Shown: positions 36,101 through 44,953, counted from the first letter of the stretch. The stretch: 64,000 nt of DNA from UBA6183 sp943372215 (GCA_943372215.1 CALRXU020000007.1:62001-126000); one strand, 5' to 3'. Made by a program: numbers and translations. The notes: a model not told the origin generated them from the sequence alone.

Positions 36101-36628
36101 ATTTTGTATCCCATCAAGTATATTAATGGTAAGTTCTTGGTCTCCGTTATTTGCTAAAGAAGATTTGCGAATGAAACCATAAATATTACTTGAGTTCCAT
36201 TCGTATCTAAAGGTAAGTCCAAAGTTGTGATTGATTTCTTCGAAAATAATTTTATTCCCAATAGCGTTTTTATAGAGGTTTCGAGTAGTACGATATAAGC
36301 TACTATTGCGCTCGGAAAACGGCTCCCAAATATACATTTTACCTTCCTGAACAACCTGAAATATGGACTTAGACCCAGTAGTGTCATACGACTCTGTAAT
36401 TTTATCTGCGGTATAATAAGGAAATAACGCATATTCTGCACCTTTACGACCAGCGGAAACTCCTCCATTACTCGATATAAACATCCAATGATGAGAGTCA
36501 CTCACAACACTCATAAAAAATGGACGTATTTCATCACAATTAGAAATACAAAAGAAGTTTTCTCCTTCTATTTTTAATCTCTTTATTTCTATTAAAGATT
36601 CTTGTTTAACTTGTTTTTGACCTGACAT
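33176..36628 (-). CDS. GH149-type beta-1,3-oligoglucan phosphorylase
   Basis: An 1150-residue soluble enzyme without a signal peptide. The order is an N-terminal beta-sandwich (SSNGGVSAGRKGAEYALFPYYTADK, typical of GH94/GH149 phosphorylases), a helical linker, a large (alpha/alpha)6 barrel, and a C-terminal sandwich. The catalytic acid is probably D648 in RPEWNDANNALVG, matching the WND motif of these phosphorylases. The length exceeds that of GH94 (about 800) and fits GH149, found in Euglena and in Bacteroidota beta-glucan clusters. It would split beta-1,3-oligoglucan with phosphate, giving glucose 1-phosphate in the cytoplasm, which saves ATP. It lies in the middle of the operon, between GH16 and GH17. 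Confidence 0.8.
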   Translation of the reverse strand: MSGQKQVKQESLIEIKRLKIEGENFFCISNCDEIRPFFMSVVSDSHHWMFISSNGGVSAGRKGAEYALFPYYTADKITESYDTTGSKSIFQVVQEGKMYIWEPFSERNSSLYRTTRNLYKNAIGNKIIFEEINHNFGLTFRYEWNSSNIYGFIRKSSLANNGDQELTINILDGIQNIMPDGVSSDLQNSTSILVDAYKRNELDLDSGMGIFALSAIIVDKAEPSEALKANIAWSLGLDNPLYLISSLQLDAFRKGQELTQEEDVKAERGAYFINKKVTLLPGNKKNWLIVADVNQSQANVVALTTEIQTNKNLEKQLTEDIELGSKRLMELNASSDGIQLSADVYRDTRHFSNTLFNIMRGGIFDFNYQIEKWDLIKSIATANKAVYQNHKELLESLDETFTVFELEKVYAQTNDKDFKRLCTEYLPLKFSRRHGDPSRPWNKFSINTRSAVDHSKILDYEGNWRDIFQNWEALSISFPAFTRGMIHKFLNATTFEGYNPYRLTKDGFDWETVEPDNPWSYIGYWGDHQIIYLLKLLEINEKYFPGQLSSQFNQDLFVYANVPYKIKKYQEIVKNAKDTIEFDEKLDAKIRKNREAIGSDATLLLAQNDKIYTVNFIEKILASVLSKLSNFVPGGGIWMNTQRPEWNDANNALVGNGVSMVTLCYLRRFLVFFEKLVEQTTEERVELSNELIIFFKKINSTLEENAPLLKGEISDAQRKTILDSLGEAGSDYREHIYKLTFWGEKRTISYRRLKEFVKVSIAFIEHTIKANKRDDNMYHSYNLMSIQSNKGVSISYLNEMLEGQVAVLSSGYLSPKEAIQLLDSMKNSALFRPDQYSYLLYPNKRLPKFLEKNKIPKEAIEQSKLIKTMLAAGDKSLVEQDIKGDYHFNGNFKNAGDLSNAIAELDGAKYGQLIQKEKQALLEVFEAVFDHKSFTGRSGTFYGYEGLGSIYWHMVSKLQLAVQEVCLQAIETNESAEVIGKLLEHYYEINAGVGVHKSPSLYGAFPTDPYSHTPANKGAQQPGMTGQVKEDILSRFGELGVFVVNGCLYFNPCLLRKDEFTKQDRMFHYVTINKEHKTFAPALGSLCFTFCQVPVIYCLSDENQLEIERKDGTLSKHHSLHLDKETSTHIFSRTGEIAKITVYVKESILK

Positions 36629-36672
36629 TATTTAGTACCTATTTCCTGATTATTCTTTTTGTTGTAAGTGTA

Positions 36673-36726
36673 GCCTTTTATAAAAACCTTCACTGTTAGT
36701 GGAGTATGCTAGTGTTTATAAAAAGC
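36673..36726. other. Hairpin between the GH16 and GH149 genes
   Basis: GCCTTTTATAAA at 36673-36684 pairs (one mismatch) with TTTATAAAAAGC at 36715-36726, and CACTGTTAGTG at 36691-36701 forms an inner stem. It fills most of the only wide gap (113 bp) inside the operon and may be an mRNA-processing or partial termination site. Confidence 0.45.
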
Positions 36727-36741
36727 AATCTGTTTAAATCC

Positions 36742-37566
36742 CTATTTCTCCTTGTAAACCCTAACATAGTCAATGGACATCGTACCCGGAAATGGCGTAT
36801 TCTCGTTAGGCGGTCCGCCAAAATTTCCACCCACTGCCACATTCAAAATCATAAAAAATGGTTGATTGAATACCCATTTACCAGGTGCATCAGCAGGCGT
36901 AATTCTTTTATAAAGATACCCATTCACAAAAAAATCAATTTTGTTCTCATTCCATTCAACTGCGTACACATAAAAATCATTATCGAACCGGCTATTTTTA
37001 ATTGAATAGGCAGAGGATATGGCTTCACCAGCGGAGTAGCCTGGCCCATGAATAGTACCATAAGTAATGTTCGAAAATTTGCCTTTCTGTTCCATGATGT
37101 CAATTTCTCCGCATTGTGGCCAGCTTACACTATCAATATTTTCACCCAACATCCAAAAGGCAGGCCACATACCAGCTCCTGTTGGTGTTTTAATACGCGC
37201 CTCTATTTTGCCGTATTGCTGGGTAAATATGCCTTGTGTTTTAATGCGTGCCGAAGTGTAATTCCCAGCAGCATCTTTTCTGGCGGTTATCAAGAGATTT
37301 CCAGATCCATCTAAAGATACGTTTCGGGGATTGTTGGTATAGGTTTGAAGTTCGTTGTTTCCCCAACCGTTTTGACCAGTACCTAAGTCATACGTCCATT
37401 TTCCGGCATTTGGAACAGTGCCCGAATCACCCTCAAACTCATCACTCCATACCAATTCGAAATTTCTTTCCGGCAGGGTTTGTTCTGGTTCTACCTCACA
37501 ACCTGCAATACATACAGCTGTTATTGCCGCTAATATTATTTTATTTAAATGTTTCATTAACTCCAT
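36742..37566 (-). CDS. GH16-family lipoprotein endo-glucanase (laminarinase type)
   Basis: A 274-residue enzyme with a lipobox ending in IAGC (Cys23); the ATG at 37557 is a possible shorter start. The GH16 catalytic motif GEIDIMEQKG is intact with E154, D156 and E159. FWMLG and GMWPAFW on the concave face and the final SIDYVRVYKEK strand are typical of bacterial laminarinases. It should cut internal beta-1,3 (or mixed beta-1,3/1,4) glucan bonds. It follows the surface lipoprotein gene by 23 bp. Confidence 0.93.
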   Translation of the reverse strand: MELMKHLNKIILAAITAVCIAGCEVEPEQTLPERNFELVWSDEFEGDSGTVPNAGKWTYDLGTGQNGWGNNELQTYTNNPRNVSLDGSGNLLITARKDAAGNYTSARIKTQGIFTQQYGKIEARIKTPTGAGMWPAFWMLGENIDSVSWPQCGEIDIMEQKGKFSNITYGTIHGPGYSAGEAISSAYSIKNSRFDNDFYVYAVEWNENKIDFFVNGYLYKRITPADAPGKWVFNQPFFMILNVAVGGNFGGPPNENTPFPGTMSIDYVRVYKEK

Positions 37567-37589
37567 TTTTTAAAGGTTTCTTACCTAGG

Positions 37590-39002
37590 TTATTGTTTAT
37601 AGAAATAAATATTATCGAGAATAAAATTAGGACCACCAGTAACAATGATTGCTCCTAAGTTACCTTTTTGGTTTAGGAGATTCCCATTAAGAGGAATATC
37701 AAAAGACTTCCAAACACCAGCTTGAAAACCAGCTAAATTCGTTCTTAAATCTTTATCATCACCTATGGGATTTCCGGTATTCACATCGGTATTAATTGTT
37801 TTATCAGCACCTATGTCTCTAATTTGAACACCAATTGTAGTGGATGCATTCTCCACATAGGCATCAATATGCAAAAAACCAAGGGTTGAAGCATTTACAG
37901 GATTTTCGGTAAACATTATTCCTGTATAATTATTATTGCTGTATTGTGCCACCTTTCCAGTGCTTGTGGTTAAAATTTCCGTTAATGTTGTAGAACCTCC
38001 AAAACCGGGAGTAAAATTACTTTCAGTTGCATTGGTGTATACATCACTAAAAATAGATTTCACATCAGTTTGTGGCCGAGTGGGTGCTGGTGCACCTGGC
38101 AAATCTCCTTTACAATCAACAATGATTTTCCCTTTAGTAGGTAAACCATTCATACTGGCAGTTATTTCTGCAGTTCCTATTGCAAGAACACTTATAACTC
38201 CCTTGTCATTAACGGTAGCAACAGTTGGGTTTGAACTGGTAAAATTATAATAGGCAGAAGTTGAAATTACCTTCACATCTTGACCATTTGTAAGGTTATA
38301 AACATGGTCTAATCCAGTTATATTTATAGAAGAACCTATAAATGCTTTAACGGTACTTGTTTGTCCATCTAAAATTTTTGATGTTGGTTTACCTACAGTT
38401 CCTAATTTTTCAAATTTTATCTCATCAAACCAAAGGACGTAACCAGAACCATTTGTTCCTTGCGTTCCGGCAGCAAACCAAAACACACCCCGCTCGTTTA
38501 CAAGTTTAGAAGCATCAGGAATAGGAATAATTACTTTAGACCAATTGGTGCCTACATTTACGTTTTGGATGGAAACTTTGTACTTGTCTCCAAGGTAGTC
38601 TATTCCAAATCCCACATCACCAAGTTTTGTACCTGTAGATGCTTTTACGTAAAAAGTGAGCGCATCATAGCCTGAAAGATTTCTGCCCGCTCCATCAACT
38701 CTAAAGATAGCTCCAGCGTATGTTCCATTAGGATCCGTATTATTGGGTACGTCTATTCTTACAGAGGCGTTACTTTCATAACCTTCTTTCATATCTACTG
38801 AAAATACATCTGGTTTCGCATCACCAAATGGGAAATAAAAATTGGAACCTAAACCAATAAAGTTATCGGTAAAAATATCGGCCGTTGTAGAAAATGATGG
38901 CAATACTGCATCGTCAGACAATTCTCTTTTACATCCCAATTGAACAATAAGAAATGTAGATAAGAGACTTATGTGTATCGTTTTTTTATTTAATATATTC
39001 AT
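37590..39002 (-). CDS. Surface lipoprotein with glycan-binding-like modules
   Basis: A 470-residue protein with a lipobox ending in VQLGC (Cys24). The order is a first sandwich domain (about 35-205, ending YVLWFDEIKFEKL), a Big_2-like Ig domain (about 215-300, VATVNDKGVISVLAIGTAEI) and a C-terminal sandwich (about 305-470, opening RPQTDVKSIFSDVYTNA and closing FILDNIYFYK). The last domain matches the start and end marks of the repeated modules in the secreted protein at 23401. No enzyme residues are apparent. It probably presents glucan at the cell surface, a SusE/F-like role without a SusCD pair. It sits second in the operon. Confidence 0.8.
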   Translation of the reverse strand: MNILNKKTIHISLLSTFLIVQLGCKRELSDDAVLPSFSTTADIFTDNFIGLGSNFYFPFGDAKPDVFSVDMKEGYESNASVRIDVPNNTDPNGTYAGAIFRVDGAGRNLSGYDALTFYVKASTGTKLGDVGFGIDYLGDKYKVSIQNVNVGTNWSKVIIPIPDASKLVNERGVFWFAAGTQGTNGSGYVLWFDEIKFEKLGTVGKPTSKILDGQTSTVKAFIGSSINITGLDHVYNLTNGQDVKVISTSAYYNFTSSNPTVATVNDKGVISVLAIGTAEITASMNGLPTKGKIIVDCKGDLPGAPAPTRPQTDVKSIFSDVYTNATESNFTPGFGGSTTLTEILTTSTGKVAQYSNNNYTGIMFTENPVNASTLGFLHIDAYVENASTTIGVQIRDIGADKTINTDVNTGNPIGDDKDLRTNLAGFQAGVWKSFDIPLNGNLLNQKGNLGAIIVTGGPNFILDNIYFYKQ

Positions 39003-39033
39003 TTCTTTCTTTTTTAATAAGTATTGAATTTTA

Positions 39034-42000
39034 TTAATTATTGATATTTATTTGGATATAGGTACGGAACTCCCATTCATTGCCATTAGGGAATCCAATT
39101 GCATTGGGGTCTGGAACAACTTCTCCTAAGTTATTTATCCTTGTAGTTGGAGAATACCTGTTAGAATATTTATTTAGTGTACGATATGTTGCTCTAAAAC
39201 CCAGTTTGGTTCCTGGCATCATAAACCAGTCAGGTTTGCTTACCTCTATTGACCAATCGCCAATAAGCTGTAGGGGGAAGGTTTGGTTAAAATCTCTATG
39301 GTAATCAAAAGGACCCCAATCATCAATTTTTGCAATTGTGGCCAATTTCATTTTTCTATATATTGTTCTAACGTCAATTCCATATCTATTTATGGTTCTG
39401 GTATCACTTCCATTGGCTTGGCCATTTCCAACATAAATATTTCCTATAATACCAAATTGAGGATTAATTTTTGAAACCATCCGTGTGTTTACTTCCCAAA
39501 GATCTTGTGCCGGGGCTGAACCCGGGAAAACAAATGTTGTACGACCATTTCCGAGGATACCAATGGCAGCATCTTGCACTGTTGGAAGATGGCGATAAAC
39601 AAATCCAGTGCTCATGGCAAACTTGGCATCTTCCATTCTGTCATTGTCCCATTCGTACATCCATGTTGCAGGAGTTGGATCAAATGTAAGTAACAATTCT
39701 CCACCTACTGTTTCCCGGTTTCCTCTCACAGAAAAAGGATCATCCAATATATTTCGTGGGCGAGCAGGAGCAGCAAAATTAGGACCTATAGGACCCACTA
39801 AAGGTTTTTGATACAAGAAATTGGGTGCAACTTGGAACTTACCTATGTTGTAAGTAAATCCAGAAAGGGCATTGTACATATTTCCACTTCCAATATCTTT
39901 AAGTACCCATCCTGTAAAGGTCTTGGTTTGATCTACCCCTCCGTTAGCAACTAGCCCCATGTAAGAAGCAAGACCGTACCACCTAATGGCTCCTGCGGAG
40001 TAAGTAAGCTTTACCTTTCCTCCGAAATTGTCTGAGCTTTTTATCTTATCTACATACACAATGCCATCTTCCTCCATTTGAAAGGATCTTCCGTTAAGTG
40101 GCTGACCTCCCCAAATTCCACCCACATCAAAGGTGAGTTTTTCCATTTTCTTTCCGATAGCTAATGTCAATCTCCTTGTTTTGGGTATAGGAACAGCAAA
40201 TGAACTTTGGAGATTTGTCCGCTGCACAACATCATCATGGAAAATACCCGTTACATCCAAACCAACTACTTTTTTGCTGTACTTGATGAGGTATGCTGGG
40301 TTGGCTCCCCACCATAATTCTGGACCAAATGCAACTTTTAAGCCTTTAAGCTTTCTTTTAGCTTCGAGTTCAAAACCAAAGGGGGCATTGCCATTATATA
40401 TGTCAATGTTTGGTCCGTAATTGGCTTCAGGATATAGGCCGAAGAAATCACCTTCATAACCCCAGTGGTAATGGCCAGTTCTGTAAAAACCGGTTAATTT
40501 AAAGTCCTTTTCATCCCAACTGTAACTAGCTCTGTACAACTGTACCCTGTTATTGGATGTAATTTGTTGAGGCCCCGTTGGTGTAGAAACAGTTACCGTT
40601 CTTCCTCTATTTTCATAAAATATTTCATCAATTGGTCTAGTAGCCACATTACCCAACACATTAAACTGAACGTTTGCTTTCATATTAGGAGCGGGTCTGG
40701 CTGTTACACCAATATTAAAGGATTCCATATGGTCAAACCCTTGTGCATTAGGATAGGTTGTTGGGGTTGACGCAGTAGAAGTTGCCGGAGTTGATATCAA
40801 ACTTCCGCCCGTTTGGTAAGTATTAAAATTAGCTTGTAAATTACTCAAATACAATTTCCCTTTATCTTTAGATTCGAGTACCGCTTTATCTCCTCTTGCC
40901 CTTAAAGCTGCCTCTACCACATAAATACTGCCAAATGCGGCATTTATAGAGGCCGAAGTTGCGGTGTATGGATTAATTCGGTGAGCACTTTGTAAAGCAT
41001 AGTAGGCAGCCCTTGGATAGAGGTCATAAGTGCCACGCTCGTTTGTTTGTCCTTTAGCACATATACCGAACCACTCTTCATTCATATTATTTTCGCCCTG
41101 CACAAAATCATTGCTGTAACCTCCATTTGACCAAGATGCAGTGGCATCGTGTTCTTCCAAATTTAAGGTTTGACCGGTTTTCCACCATCCATCACTAAAT
41201 TGAAAGGTGAAGCCTCCCAAACTATTGTCATTTTTGCCCATACCAGCAGCATTTTCATATATCTCCTTCCAATTGCTTAACAACACCTTGGCTTGATATT
41301 CTTGATCCTCCTTATTTGCCAAAGTATTATATGCATCTGCGCCAAATTCAGTGAGAACAATAGGCATATTCAATTCCGTTTTAACTCGACTGTATAAATT
41401 CGTAAATGAGCTACCTCTGTAGCAATTGATTCCCAAAATGTCAACATCCTTGCACTCCTTTGCAATAATTTCGGCAAACAGTAAATCTCCATTGCATATG
41501 GCTATTGGATGATTCTTATCTATCCCCTTTAATTCCTTTGCAGCATCGTTAAATAGCTTATACAAATGATAGGCGTCTTTTGTAGAATTCCGATCAGCAA
41601 ATGGAATATTTTCAGTTTCTGCTCCTCGCCAAAAAAGACCATAGTTGTTCTCATTACCTAATAAAAAAAGCAAGACCCCAGGCGTTTCTTTATATTCAGA
41701 CACCATCTCTTTGGTTTCATTCAGTAACGCTTCCCTTACATTTGGATTCGAATAATCTGTATTGGCTTCCCACTTTCCTTTAATCGTTAAACCATAACGT
41801 CCGAAGGAGTGATTAAGCATGGTATAAATACCATAATTTTCATAAATGTATTTCACCCATTTGGCTGGAACACCCGTGTATTGTCTAATCACGTTAACCC
41901 CCATATTTTTCAATAAAGGCATTTCATGATCTAAAGCGGCCGTAATCACATCATCCGATTGCTTCCACAAACTATAATTGTAGTTGGTACCTATCGGAAA

Positions 42001-42177
42001 ATAATCCCAATTCATCCCATTGATAAACGTTTCCTTTCCATTTACCGAAAGCTTAAATCCGTTGTCAGATTTAACAACAAGCACTTTATCGCTTTGTGCA
42101 ATTGCTAAGGTGGGCGTAAGAAATAAAAGACATTGAAGTAGCAGTTTTCTCATTTTGTATCGATTTTGTTTGTGCAT
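39034..42177 (-). CDS. Clan A glycoside hydrolase fused to a beta-rich, probably outer-membrane barrel domain
   Basis: A 1047-residue exported protein; the signal peptide runs MRKLLLQCLLFLTPTLAIAQ (the ATG at residue 9 is a likely alternative start). Residues about 30-330 form a TIM barrel of the GH2/GH5 type (FINGMNWDYFP start), with acid/base E176 in LLGNENNYG and nucleophile E277 in VLTEFGADAYN. From about residue 480 to the end the sequence changes to many amphipathic strands with aromatic girdles and short turns (for example VQLYRASYSWDEKDFKLTGFY, FEFRTYIQININN-like closing strand), as in an outer-membrane barrel. It is the first gene of the operon. The specific hydrolase family is not settled. 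The barrel is an inference from the strand pattern. Confidence 0.75.
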   Translation of the reverse strand: MHKQNRYKMRKLLLQCLLFLTPTLAIAQSDKVLVVKSDNGFKLSVNGKETFINGMNWDYFPIGTNYNYSLWKQSDDVITAALDHEMPLLKNMGVNVIRQYTGVPAKWVKYIYENYGIYTMLNHSFGRYGLTIKGKWEANTDYSNPNVREALLNETKEMVSEYKETPGVLLFLLGNENNYGLFWRGAETENIPFADRNSTKDAYHLYKLFNDAAKELKGIDKNHPIAICNGDLLFAEIIAKECKDVDILGINCYRGSSFTNLYSRVKTELNMPIVLTEFGADAYNTLANKEDQEYQAKVLLSNWKEIYENAAGMGKNDNSLGGFTFQFSDGWWKTGQTLNLEEHDATASWSNGGYSNDFVQGENNMNEEWFGICAKGQTNERGTYDLYPRAAYYALQSAHRINPYTATSASINAAFGSIYVVEAALRARGDKAVLESKDKGKLYLSNLQANFNTYQTGGSLISTPATSTASTPTTYPNAQGFDHMESFNIGVTARPAPNMKANVQFNVLGNVATRPIDEIFYENRGRTVTVSTPTGPQQITSNNRVQLYRASYSWDEKDFKLTGFYRTGHYHWGYEGDFFGLYPEANYGPNIDIYNGNAPFGFELEAKRKLKGLKVAFGPELWWGANPAYLIKYSKKVVGLDVTGIFHDDVVQRTNLQSSFAVPIPKTRRLTLAIGKKMEKLTFDVGGIWGGQPLNGRSFQMEEDGIVYVDKIKSSDNFGGKVKLTYSAGAIRWYGLASYMGLVANGGVDQTKTFTGWVLKDIGSGNMYNALSGFTYNIGKFQVAPNFLYQKPLVGPIGPNFAAPARPRNILDDPFSVRGNRETVGGELLLTFDPTPATWMYEWDNDRMEDAKFAMSTGFVYRHLPTVQDAAIGILGNGRTTFVFPGSAPAQDLWEVNTRMVSKINPQFGIIGNIYVGNGQANGSDTRTINRYGIDVRTIYRKMKLATIAKIDDWGPFDYHRDFNQTFPLQLIGDWSIEVSKPDWFMMPGTKLGFRATYRTLNKYSNRYSPTTRINNLGEVVPDPNAIGFPNGNEWEFRTYIQININN

Positions 42178-42967
42178 AAGCTTTGATTTTCGGTTTTTGA
42201 TGTTATTGGCTTTTGAACTGTTGACTATTCGAATTTGTTACTCAAAATGTTGATTTTGGTTTTAATTATGGTGTAATTTACCATAACTAAGATAATAAAA
42301 AAATTTATTTGCAATGAGATTTCCGTTTTCTTTAAAAAATTGCCTTCATATAAAAAGCTAAACAGTCAAAAAAACACCAATTGAAATTGGCCACACCCAT
42401 TGAAAAATTAGGCTAAAACACCAATCGAGAAAGAAGACTAGAATAAAGCAGGTGACCTTTTTAAATTAATATCATCACCCATCCAAATTATAAACTGTTT
42501 AACTTAGGTTAAACAATAAGCCTGCGTTAAATAAACAACATACACTCCTTGCCTAATGGCTGCTAGATTTATGGTATTGTACTCAAGGAAAAAAAAGCAC
42601 AGCATCCTTATTGTGATGAAATAATTGAACACATTTGGCATACGTTGATTCCAGAATAGAAAATGAATAATAGAGAAAAAAGAACAGCCGCAATACCTAT
42701 TCATATGAAAAGAAATTTATAAAATGGTTACACTTTTAAAGTCCCCTTTCAACGGATAGTTTATGTCCATATCAACCTTACCATGTGGTCTGAACCAATT
42801 TTCTACTTAGCAAGAGGTAGCGCAAACGGTGCATCAGAAGAAATATTGCCTTCCGCATTTCTTTTCTAGACATTTTTTTTATTCAAACAACTTTCTTTCA
42901 AATAACTGTTGACTTATATACAAGATAAAAGAGATTTCACGTTTGAATACTATAAATCCTAACAGTT
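42178..42967. other. Long intergenic region upstream of the glucan operon
   Basis: About 790 bases between the divergent glucan operon and the WG-repeat gene. It holds one clear inverted repeat (42266-42286) and otherwise AT-rich sequence with no credible gene; an open frame at 42504-42704 on the minus strand looks non-coding. It must contain both promoters. Confidence 0.6.
42266..42286. promoter_or_regulatory. Perfect inverted repeat, probable operator of the glucan operon
   Basis: TTATGGT and ACCATAA form 7-bp arms around a 7-bp AT-rich centre (GTAATTT). It lies 89 bp upstream of the first ATG of the operon. It differs from the TACTnTAAGT sites at 25289, so a second regulator may bind here. 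Confidence 0.5.
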
Positions 42968-44869
42968 ATGAAAAAGCAAATCATGATCACCTTGCTGGTT
43001 TTGCTGGTATGCAAAATCACATCCTTTGCCTGTATGTCAGGCCCTGATTACATTTACTATAACCAAGCCTTTCCAAAAAAACAAATCATTCTTGGCAGAT
43101 TAAATGCTGCCGGTCCCCTATTGGCTTTTAATTCAAAAGGAGAAGTCATTACTGGCTTTGACAAAATAAGAGGTGCAGAATACCGGGATTACAGCTTTGA
43201 AGAACAAGACGGGATACTTAAAAGACAGGATGGCAATAAATTTCAATTTTTTGATGCCAGAAACCAGTTTGCACCCATCGGAGAATCTTATGTTTCTGCA
43301 ACCTTATTTAGTGAGGGCTTGGCCATTGTTTCCAAAAAAAATGAACGCTTGAAAATTATAGACGACAAAGGAAATACTGTTGCCATTATTGTTGACTACG
43401 ATGGGAAAACAATTGAATTAGCAAGACAATTTAGCGGGGGATTTGCCGCAGTAAAAACAGAAGATAACTTATGGGGATTTATTGATAAAAAAGGCAACAT
43501 GGTGATAACACCCCAGTTTAACGATGTAAGCAACTTCAATGAATCATACTGCGTGGTAGAGGTAAGAAAAGAAAAAAAAGCGTATGTAGGAATCATCGAT
43601 ACCAAAGGTGCATTTGCCTTTCCATTAACCACCGCCATTAAACTTGCAGATAAGGTAAGCAATGGCGTAATTGGCTTTAAAAAAACAAAAGAAGCTTTTG
43701 GAGTGATGGATGTTTTTGGTAAAGAAGTTCTTGCTCCTAATGACAAGATTAACTGGATTGGTGAATTTAATAAAAACAATATGGCTCCTTTTTCTAATGG
43801 AAGTGCATTTGGTATACTATCCAATACGGGTAAAATAATTGCTAAATCCAGGTATGAAATGTTATACCTTTTAGACGACTACTACATGGTACAAAACCCA
43901 AACACCAAACTAGTAGAACTCATAGATTACAAAGGCAAATTATTAAAAGTACTGCCCTATACTTCGTTAACTCCATTCGGAAACTCAGGCTATTTGGCTT
44001 CACAAAACTCAGAAGACTTTTTGATAAATAACAAATTTGAAGAAATAATGGAGCAACCTATTATATACCTGAGTTACTATGGCAATTTTAGCAATCGAAA
44101 TTTGCCAATTGCTCGTACCGATTTTTTTGACATTAAGAAGATATTGGCTTCTCCAATATTTGGTTTAACCAAAAATGGTGTTGCAGGACTTAAGTCAGGA
44201 GATAATGTCGCTAAAATGATTGAGGTATTAAATTTGGATGAAGACAAAAGAATGAGCTTAAAATATGATGCAGAGGATGTTGAAATCATACTTACTTCCG
44301 AAGACCGAGCTTATGGCGAGCATATTTATACCTGTTTCTATGGCGACCTTTACCTTAAAGCTGCTATTCCGGATGAGGAGAATGATGATGACGAAGAGGA
44401 TGAGGATGAGGAGATAGCTATTGCCATTTATGGAGCTAGTGATCAAGGTAAAATGTACCGTGATACCTTGGATTACTTATCAGACAAAAAAATGCAAGAG
44501 ATTACTATAAGAAATCCCCAAAAGAGTCCGGTTAGTTTTAAATATGGCTTTATCTTCAATGACTTTGTTAAAACGAACCAATTTGAAGACAAACAAAACA
44601 CCTGCAATATTTGCCGTTTAATTGGAACAAGTATCAATACCAAAGCAACCCTAACAGGCTTTGAACTTAAGCTTTCTTTACAGGGTAAGGCTAGCGGAAA
44701 AGCCTCTTTATTATTTGATGAACTTATTATTGAGTTAAAAAAACTGGGATTAGATGTTCAAAAAACAGGAAACATTGCTGAAATCATCAACCCTCAACAG
44801 AAAAGTAAAAAAGTAGGAAACATTGAACTGAAAGGGGGCTCCGAGATTTTTCTTGTATTCAATTTCTAA
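42968..44869 (+). CDS. Exported WG-repeat protein
   Basis: A 633-residue protein with a signal peptide (MKKQIMITLLVLLVCKITSFA). The first 360 residues hold WG-type beta repeats (LWGFIDKKGNMVITPQFNDVSNF, with further copies read as AYVGIIDTKGAFAFPL and AFGVMDVFGKEVLAPN). A later section holds an acidic run of Asp/Glu near residue 475 and a CNICRL cysteine pair. The final 60 residues may be a small alpha/beta domain. WG proteins are common surface or periplasmic proteins of unknown role in Bacteroidota. Confidence 0.8.
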   Translation: MKKQIMITLLVLLVCKITSFACMSGPDYIYYNQAFPKKQIILGRLNAAGPLLAFNSKGEVITGFDKIRGAEYRDYSFEEQDGILKRQDGNKFQFFDARNQFAPIGESYVSATLFSEGLAIVSKKNERLKIIDDKGNTVAIIVDYDGKTIELARQFSGGFAAVKTEDNLWGFIDKKGNMVITPQFNDVSNFNESYCVVEVRKEKKAYVGIIDTKGAFAFPLTTAIKLADKVSNGVIGFKKTKEAFGVMDVFGKEVLAPNDKINWIGEFNKNNMAPFSNGSAFGILSNTGKIIAKSRYEMLYLLDDYYMVQNPNTKLVELIDYKGKLLKVLPYTSLTPFGNSGYLASQNSEDFLINNKFEEIMEQPIIYLSYYGNFSNRNLPIARTDFFDIKKILASPIFGLTKNGVAGLKSGDNVAKMIEVLNLDEDKRMSLKYDAEDVEIILTSEDRAYGEHIYTCFYGDLYLKAAIPDEENDDDEEDEDEEIAIAIYGASDQGKMYRDTLDYLSDKKMQEITIRNPQKSPVSFKYGFIFNDFVKTNQFEDKQNTCNICRLIGTSINTKATLTGFELKLSLQGKASGKASLLFDELIIELKKLGLDVQKTGNIAEIINPQQKSKKVGNIELKGGSEIFLVFNF

Positions 44870-44878
44870 TACGTTTGA

Positions 44879-44907
44879 GGCGGTCTTCATGCATTACGAA
44901 GATCGCC
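44879..44907 (+). terminator. Intrinsic terminator after the WG-repeat gene
   Basis: GGCGGTCTTC at 44879-44888 pairs with GAAGATCGCC at 44898-44907 (ten pairs, one G-U) around a 9-base loop, followed by TTTACATGTTTT. It begins 10 bp past the stop codon. Confidence 0.75.
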
Positions 44908-44953
44908 TTTACATGTTTTACAATCACTATTCTATTCAACCTCTCTGTTGTCG

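Noticed and set aside
23401..42177. SusC/SusD pair in the glucan locus
   Set aside because: Looked for a TonB-dependent receptor plug and a SusD-like lipoprotein among all long frames; none is present.
42504..42704. Open frame on the minus strand in the long intergenic region
   Set aside because: Composition is unlike a protein (scattered aromatic and cysteine residues), with no domain and no context; it lies in AT-rich promoter DNA.
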